Source: Mauremys mutica
Lineage: Eukaryota; Chordata; Testudines; Geoemydidae
Direction: 5' to 3'
NCBI RefSeq assembly: GCF_020497125.1
Contig: NC_059075.1
Location: 62,887,321 to 62,951,320, forward strand
Length of the DNA stretch: 64,000 bases
Position 1 is the stretch's first letter. Each line of letters opens with the position of its first letter. The notes under the pieces were generated by a model. It was given only the letters and a program-made list of their open reading frames with translations, did not search any database and was not told where the DNA came from. This document shows positions 28,701 through 37,700 of the stretch, one piece after another. Made by a program: the position numbers and the translations under genes.

Positions 28701-31700
28701 ACACGGAGTTTGGTCTTCTCAAATACAGGAGTCAGGAAAGTGGCAGGTATTCTCAGCAAAGCTCTTTTTAGTGTGTTGGAGCCTTCTAGAGGGCAAAACG
28801 TACTCCATGGTCCCCAGGTTGGTTCTAACCTCAAATTAGGTACTTTGATACCTCCCTTGTGCTACCCACCATGGTGCATTTATTGCTTTGAAGTAATTTG
28901 TTGTAAGTGCATTGTAGACTTGAGCTAAACTCAGTGGTGAGTGTACAGAAGTTTGTGAGAATCTTTCCTTCAGTTCTGAGTCACATGGGTTTGTGCTGCT
29001 TGAGATTCGGTGTGAATTTTACGTTCAAACAAACCAGAATATCAAAACGAAACTCAAATAAAACCAGCAAGTTTAACCCTGTTTAACATAACAATTATGC
29101 CAACACAGAGGTGTAAGTTCTAGCTCAAGCAGAACTAGCTCTCATCAAGCTACCACACAACGGAGGGTCCTTTACTAAGGAGTTTCCTTCCCCATTTGTA
29201 CAACAAAACTCTAGTCTGTTGACATTTAGCACATTATGCAAAGCCCTTCTTTTCGCTCAGTTATTTTGCACATGGAAGAGCGTTTTTGTTTTCATTTGGG
29301 GGACTGTCCTATTCTTTTTGCTAAAAATAATAGATTTAATATCGTTTTCATTAGATTTTGTGCATAGTGCATTTAATAGCCTACATTTTCAAATGGACGT
29401 GTACCCAGTTAGATTGCATGGTGTTTGCATGCAAATTCTAATATGTGAATATATGTACTTAGCTGTCAGATTGGCTTTAGTACATGCAATGTTTCTTGCA
29501 TCTACATTATGCAGGGTTATGTGCTTGTGCATGCTATTTTGCAGGCATTCAAATGAAGATGGCTTGACAATTAGTAGTAAATCACTCAAAGAATAAATGT
29601 TTCTGTTTTATCTCAAGTGCAACTTAAGTTTGATGGCAAGGTAATTAAAGTATTGTACATCACTCCCTTGTTCATTCCACTTTAGAATTCTGTTTGGGAC
29701 CCTCCAAATTTTGACACCATCATTAAAGCCTATATATATAAAAAAAGCTCTTCTATTTGTTACCAATAAGTGAAGCATGATATAATTGTAGTGTTAATGA
29801 TGTGTTATGCAGATTAGAATGGACCTGAAATTGCTTTTCTTTGAGTTTACATAGGCAAAGTAGCAGAATTCTGTTTGAGAAATGCTGGTCTAGGATTTGG
29901 ATGTATATGCTCACTGTTGGAGGAAGGGTTCCTAGGAGTATGAGGAAACTGCAGCATCTGTGAGTGGGCCTTATCACCAAGTGTCTTGGTCACAGGAAAT
30001 ACTGAATTGTTTATGGGCTCTGTCACAGTGGCATTTTGCCAGGATGACTTGACTATATGCAGCATATGCAAATACACCATCAGGAAACATCTTATTTTAG
30101 AAAAAAGGAAATCATATTACCCTGTCATCATGTAGGTTTGTCAGTAGCAGCAATGTATTGGAGACTGGCTTGATAAAAGACTATGGCTGGGATTTTCAAA
30201 GGAGCTTAAGGGAGTTGGGCACCATAATCCCACTGATTTCAATAGGATTGATGAACCTAACTCCTTTAGCCATAAAGTCTCCTGGAGATACTCCTCAACT
30301 GAATTTCTGGGTCTTGGTATTTGGTGGAATTAGGCATTTAGGGTATATGGTGACTACAAATTGCTCTCTCCTAATAGAAAGAAGGATAGAAGACAAAGGG
30401 AAACGTTGAGGTTTTGAAGACCAGGAATAGTTCCCAACAAAAGAAAACTCTCAATTAGCTTTTTAGGACTTTGGGATTTACCTGTTAGTGGTAGTGCGTT
30501 GGGAGGAGACTTCAAATCACATAGAGATGCTGCAAACACCCTGTTAAGCTAGAAGAGCTTTTTATGGTGAGGGTTTCAGAGCACCAAAGGCCATATTATG
30601 AGCAACATTGTTACCTTCCTTCTTATTTTCTTATTGTTTCTTGTCCTTTTAATGACTAAAGCCAGAAAACGGAGTGCATGGAGTACTGGGTTTCCTGCTG
30701 TAGTGCAGCTGGTGGAGCCTACAGCCCAGATTCTCAGGGTATGTCTACACCGGAGTTGGAGAGGTAATTTCCAGCTTGTGTAGACTTACCCATGTTAGCT
30801 CTGATAGAGGTAGCTTGCTAAAAATAGAAGTGTAACCAAGAAAGGGATAGATAATAGAACAGAAAATATGATGCTGCCTCTGTATAAATCCATGGTACGC
30901 CCACATCTTGAATACTGTGTGCAGATGTGGCCGCCCCATCTCAAAAAATATATATTGGAATTGCAAAAGGTTCAGAAAAGGGCAACAAAAATTATTAGGG
31001 GTATGGAACGGCTTCCGTATGAGGAGAGACTAATAAGACTGGGACTTTTCATCTTGGAAAAGAGATGGCTAAGGAGAGATATGATTGAGGTCTATAAAAT
31101 CATGACTAGTATAGAGAAAGTAGATAAGGAAGTGTCATTTACTCCTTCTCATAACACAAGAACTAGGAGTCACCAAATGAAATTAATAGGCAGCAGGTTT
31201 AAGACAAATAAAAGGAAGTATTTCTTCACACAATGCACAGTCAACCTGTGGAACTCTTTGACAGAGGATGTTGTGAAGGCCAAGACCATAACAGGGTTCA
31301 AAAAAGAAATAGATAAGTTCATGGAGGATAGGTCTATCAATGGCTATTAGCCAGGATGGGCAGAAAGAGTGTCCCTAGCCTCTGTTTGCCAGAAGCTGGG
31401 AATAAGCAACAGGGGATGGATCACTTGATGATTACCTGTTCTGTTCATTCCCTCTGGGGCACCTGGCATTGGCCACTGTCGGAAGACAGGATACTGGGCT
31501 AGGTGGACCCTTGGTCTGACCCAGTAGGGCCATTCTTATGTTCTTATGGCAGCGCAAGCAGTGGGATGGGCTAGCCATTCCAAGTACACACCTAGGATTT
31601 CAGAGGGATTGTACTTGGGCAGCTACCCCATCCCTCAGCTTGTGCCATTGCAGTTAACACTTCTATTTCACTGATCTACAGGCAAAATGCTTCTGAAATA

Positions 31701-34700
31701 AATGTAGTCAAACTTTACTAATTCTGGGTCACTGAGAACGAAAATGATGCTTAAAATTGTTGATTGGCTCTAATTTTCAAGATATGCTATTGGGTCAGTA
31801 TATACGACCCTTGACTTGGGAATAGCGGAGGATAAGTGAGTTATAAAGGGAAGGGATCTCAATTTAAACCAGAAATGACTAAAATACATCTTTGACTGGA
31901 TCTATGAATAAACCTATGACTGGGTTTGGACAGTACTTGCTTTTTAGGCAAAATAATGAATGATCCAATCTGAAGCTGGTATTGCATCATACATGATATG
32001 AATTGCATCATGTTATTCCTAGAAGTCATGGATGATGCAATCATAATGAAGCTTACATCACTCTGCTGAACAAATTGCCCTATATCAGCTCTAGAAATCA
32101 TACAGTGTCGTGCTCTCTTATTTGTCAGTGTTTGATTTTGCAAAGGGACACATTTCTGTTTAGCCAAAGTGAGCAGAGATGCCTCGTACTTGTGTGAACA
32201 GTGCAGATAACCTTGCATCCGAAGAAGTGGGTATTCACCCACGAAAGCTCATGCTGCAAAACGTCTGTTAGTCTATAAGGTGCCACAGGATTCTTTGCTG
32301 CTTTAACTTCTGCTATGTTTGTGGTGAAGTGACTTTTGCATCACAAAAGCGCAGTATAATCACTATGGTTAAGAAAGCCTATCACCTTTATTTTGGCTGC
32401 AAAATTGGAGATCAGGACAAGAGGTGGGCCCCACACATATGCTGCAACACTTGTGCAACAAATCTTCACCAGTGGTTGAACAGGAAAAGGAAATCTATGC
32501 CTTTTGCAGTGCCAATGATTTGGAGAGAGCCAACAGATCATAACAGCAATTGTTACTTCTGCATGGTGCCTCCAGTTGGGAAAGGTGTGTCAAAGAAGAA
32601 AAAGTGGACTGTGCATTATCCAAACATTCCATCAGCTATACGCCCAGTACCCCATGGAGAAGGACTGCCGGTTCCTGATGCACCAGAATCATTCTCACTT
32701 GAGTCAGACGAGGAAGAGGAAGGGGATGAAACTTCAGGTCCTGAACCATCAATGTCACAGGACCCACATTTTCTCCCATCCTCCTCCTCTGAACCACACC
32801 TCATAACACAAGGTGAACTGAATGACCTTGTCAGGGATTTGGAACTACCCAAGAGTAAGGCAGAGCTGTTGGGCTCCAGACTACAGCAGTGGAATCTCCT
32901 GGCAGGTGATGTTAGGGTTTCCATGTTCTGTGACCGTCAAAAGGATCTTGTCCCATTCTTCTTCATGGAAGGTGATCTTGTAGCCTGCAACAACATCGAT
33001 GGTGTGATGGCAGCCCTCAACATCATTCACGATCCAGATGAGTGGAGACTGTTCATTGATTCATCGAAGACGAGTCTTAAAGCTGTTTTACTGCATAATA
33101 GCAATGTTTTGCCATCAATTCCAGTTGGTCATGCAGTCCATATGAAGGAAACCTATGACAACATGAAACAACTTTTGAGGTGCGTAAACTATGACCAACA
33201 TCAGTGGCAGCTTTGTGGCGATTTGAAGGTTGTTGCTCTCTTGCTTGGTCTGCAGACTGGATACACAAAGTACTGCTGTTTTCTCTGTGAATGGGATAGT
33301 TGTGCAAGAGATTCCCACTACATCAAGAAAGATTGGCCACTCCGACAGTCATTGGAGCCTGGGAGGAAAAGTGTTCAGCATCCACCACTTGTTGAATCAA
33401 GGAAGATTTTGTTACCACCCTTACACATCAAGCTGGGTCTGATGAAGAACTTTGTCAAGGCCATTGACAAAACACAAGCAGCTTTCAAGTACCTCCGTGG
33501 AAAATTTCCAAGGTTAAGTGAAGCTAAGATAAAGGAAGGTGTCTTTGTTGGTCCTCAGATTCGTGAACTTCTTCGAGATGATGCATTTGACCATGCACTG
33601 CGTGGCAAGGAAAAGACGGCATGGAAAGCCTTCCAGTTAGTGGAAATAAATTTTCTCGGAAACAACAAGGCAGACAACTACAGGTTGTTGGTGGAAAACC
33701 TCCTCAAGGCATACAAAAGCCTTGGTTGCAACATGTCACTAAAGATACATTTTTTGCACTCTCATCTAGATTTTTTTCCACCGAACTGCGGAGCAGTGAG
33801 CGATGAGCACGGCGAGTGATTTCACCAGGACATTGCAACAATGGAGAAACGCTATCAAGGCAAATGGAGCCCATCAATACTTGCAGACTATTGCTGGACA
33901 GTGACAAGAGATGCTCCATTTAATGAATACAAGAGACAAGCCAAGAAGCGCCGAGTAGACACTGAATAGGACTAAACTATGTACATAATAGTTTTTTGCC
34001 TTTTGTTTCATAATAAATTTTAGTTAGATAACCCTTTTGCTGATTTTTAAAGTGTTACATAAACAGGACAGGTGAAATATTATCATGTAAAGCAATCATA
34101 AACACATGAAAAGACCTAGGTTTACAATTTATTATTAAAACTCTACTATCTACACAATATACATAGACATAAAATGTAAAAACTTAAATAACTTAGAAAC
34201 AGTAGCCAATCAGTTGTTTTAATTGTCATATTTGAATTCAGCACATCAAAATACATACTAAATAGCACATTTTATCTCTGAAGCAGATGACTTCTCAAAA
34301 ATTGTAGACCAGTGTTATGAAAGTCTTGCCACAAGTCTTCAACTGTTTAAATCTAGGGACTGTTAGCCTGAATGCCACTGCTGACCTTAATTGTTATTTT
34401 AGCATATGGGGAAAGGAACAGTCAGGACCAAAATAATATACTTCTTCATTAAAGATCAAATTGTGTCAGAAGCAAATAGGAATTGTGCCAGAAGCAAATA
34501 GGAAGCCTGTGCTGGTCTTGGAATATGATATAATATGCTTCCATACAACTGATTCTGTGTAACAGGCAAGCAGCTGCATTCGGTTGTAAGTCCTCATATA
34601 CTTCAGTGATGAGCACCAGATAAAAGCTTATAGCTGAGAGAAAGGAAAAGAGAAGACGGAAGATTAAACAGGCAAAGTATATAGGTGTTCTTCAAGTGTA

Positions 34701-37700
34701 GCACCACATACAACACACTGCACTATCCCAGTCTAGAAGTCACAAAGACCAATTACTGTGACAAGGTCTGGCTCTGCAAGACGAAACTCCAAACATGTCA
34801 GAGAACAGAGGACTATTTCTACCAAACTGGATGCAAACTAGACAATAGTCTTCTAAAAACAGAGGGTTCACTGGATTTTTTTTTAAAAAACCTCTACAAA
34901 TTCCTCGTCGGGTGAAGAAGTATATTGAATGCAATCCTTCCCCACCCTTCATTAGTGCCTGATCATGTAAGGATCTTCTAAGGGCACTCTATGCCTTGGC
35001 ATCATGATATTCCCTTTGCCAGTCAATTATCCAAGTGACATGATACACAGAGCTAACATATACAAACCACCTATATTCAGATTATGAGATTACAGCATTT
35101 ACACAAAAAGCTTAGTACGGTGACAAAGCATCATGTTTAAAGCCTGTCTACATGAGAAAGTGGCATCAGTTTAAGTTAAGGCTTAATTTAAACTGGTGCA
35201 AAAGGCTATGTGGATGTTGTTATATCTGCTTAGGTAGAACCAATGCATGCTTCTCATGGAGGCATGGCCTGTGTATAAGAGGCTATGTCTGCATTATGAT
35301 GTAGGTGTGAGATTACCAGCTCACCTACATATACTCGAGCAAGCTCTCATCTCAGCTAGAGCACTAAAAATATTAGTTTGGCCACAGTAGCATAGGCACC
35401 AGCATCAGTGGCACAAGCTAGCTGCTCCAAGTACAAACCCACTTAAACCCTGTGGTACATATTGGGACCCATTAGCCCATGCCACTGCCTGGGCTACATG
35501 GCTACGCTACTACTTTTAGCACAACCGCTCAGATGAGAGCTAGCACGAATACGTCTACATGAGCTGGGAATCACATCCCTAGTTCATAGTGTAGACATAC
35601 CCAGAGAAACTAATTCACAAAACTAATCATAAAACTATATTTTGTAGTGCACATTTATAATACTCCAGATGCAAAGAAGGGAAGATAGTAGAAGGGATAT
35701 CTAGAAGGACAGAGTTAGGATATTTTGGATACCTTAACTGCAAATGTCCATGTGACCCAGAAATCTCTTGGTGCCAATTGGCAGAGGACCTGGGGTGCAT
35801 AAGTGTTACAAGAAGCCCCTTGATCTGGTATGTGTGTATGGATAATATGTAATGAGTTACGTATATGTACTGAAAATTATGTTCTTACGGTCTGTGACTT
35901 GGGGCTGGCCACCAAAGAGTGAGAACAGGTTTATTTCAGCCAGAAGATGTTTATCTATCAGTCTGCCTACATGTGAATTGAGTATTGTAAGTACAGACTG
36001 AGCCAAATGCTAATCAAGTGATTGCAAAGTCCTCAGCAGAGATCCTAGATAGGAAAACACAAGCAGTGGGTGGTTATCCTGTTTGCAAGCAAGACAATGG
36101 CTTTTTGGACTATCACTGTAGAGACAGAGAGATAAACTCTGTATCTTTCCACTGAGGAGTCAAGAAGACAGCATGCAAGTCTCATGAATGGAAGGTCACA
36201 GCCTGACTGTAATACACTGGACAGATTTTGGGTGAGCTTTGGCTCTGTATGACATGACACTGTCTTGTTAGTTAAGTTCAGGTTCGGCTATGCGTCTCAT
36301 GATTTTATTTTATATGTAACCCTTTGTTTCTAATATTTTATTTGCTATCATTTGACTATTTGTCTTTGTTAAAAAAAGTTATAGTTGCTTTCTTTATGAA
36401 CAAATCTTTATGAACAAATCTAGGTGTCGTGTTATGCAGAGCTGTGTTCTTCAGCGTCCTGGTAAGCTGCAGTGTACTATTCCTTTGGGAACAGAGGATC
36501 TGGGAATTCTGTGTGTGTCCAATGGATCTGGGGCTGGTCACTCCGGGAAAACACTGGAGTATGCCTATTGTTAACCTGTTAAAAGCAAGCAGGGCCTGCG
36601 GACGCTTGGAAGGCCATGCTTGTGTTGCCAGAGGCTCTGGGTAACCATCACAGTCCATGCTTTCAAATTTTGGGGTATCATCAGCTTAATGCTAAATTAT
36701 TTTAATCTAGTTTAGATCTGCTATGGATAAGGTTTAGTTTGACCTTCTCCATCGCAGTCTATAGAATTTCACTTTGGGGTTCCCAATCATGCCCAATAAC
36801 ATGATGCTGAACTATAGCATATCTTTTAGAAAGACATTCAATCTTGATTTAAAGATATCAAATGACGGCAAATCCACCACATCCTTTGGTAGTTTGTTCC
36901 AGTGGTTAATTACCCTTATATTTATCCTTTGCATTGCACTTGCAAATACCCCCGATAAAAATGTGTGCCTGAAGCAAACTTTCATTGTTGTAATTGATTG
37001 ACATCATTTTGAACAAACCATCTGGTTATTACAGCTGGTCAAACTATTTGTGATGAATTCAGTACCCTTTTTTGTTTCAGGAGTTATATGCAAACAAATC
37101 CAGATGTGTGTGCTTGTTCATTATTTATAAGCATACATATAGGCTAAAATTGTTCAGTGAAATTATCAATTTGCTCTGAGTATTCATTAGTTGTATTGCA
37201 TGATTGGTTATCAAAGTCAAATGGCATTATTTCTGCTCCACAACTGGATGTCTCCAACTTTTTAAACAGTAGAATAACGAAATTCCAGCATAACTTTTCA
37301 GATAATCATTTGCGAAACTTCCAGAATTCATCAATATTTTCATTAATATCAGCTGACCATCCACATAATGAAAAACTTGTGATTCACAAGAATCCAAACT
37401 GATATTTCCAGTCACAAATCAGGGTTTTGCTATTCAAATAACTCTCTAGTACAATAGCTGTATTGCAACATTTAACAGCACAGATTTTCTCAGACTTTTT
37501 AACTGCATAGAATATGGAAACAAACGTCTCTAGATTTCTAGGGTCTTCAGTTGTGTTCTATTTTGGATACCATTGATGAATCTAAATTAGATCTTCATTT
37601 AAATCCCCCCTTATTCAGTTTTGAGCTGACTACAGCTGACTACTGCACAGACAGAGAGCAAACAGTGTAATAGAGGGTATGTCAACACTTTCAGCTGGGG

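Larger units (their letters stand above)
31700..34310 (+). mobile_element. DNA-transposon-like copy carrying a large open frame
   Basis: The approximate extent of the repeat around the broken transposase gene. The 5' leader has several short GCATCAT/ATGATGC motifs in both directions (31975-32045). The 3' side has an AATAAA at about 34011 and AT-rich sequence. Terminal inverted repeats and target duplication were not identified, so the bounds are estimates. Confidence 0.45.

Noticed and set aside
29219..29596. 125-codon plus-strand frame with hydrophobic stretches
   Set aside because: AT-rich intronic sequence; hydrophobicity follows from T-rich composition.
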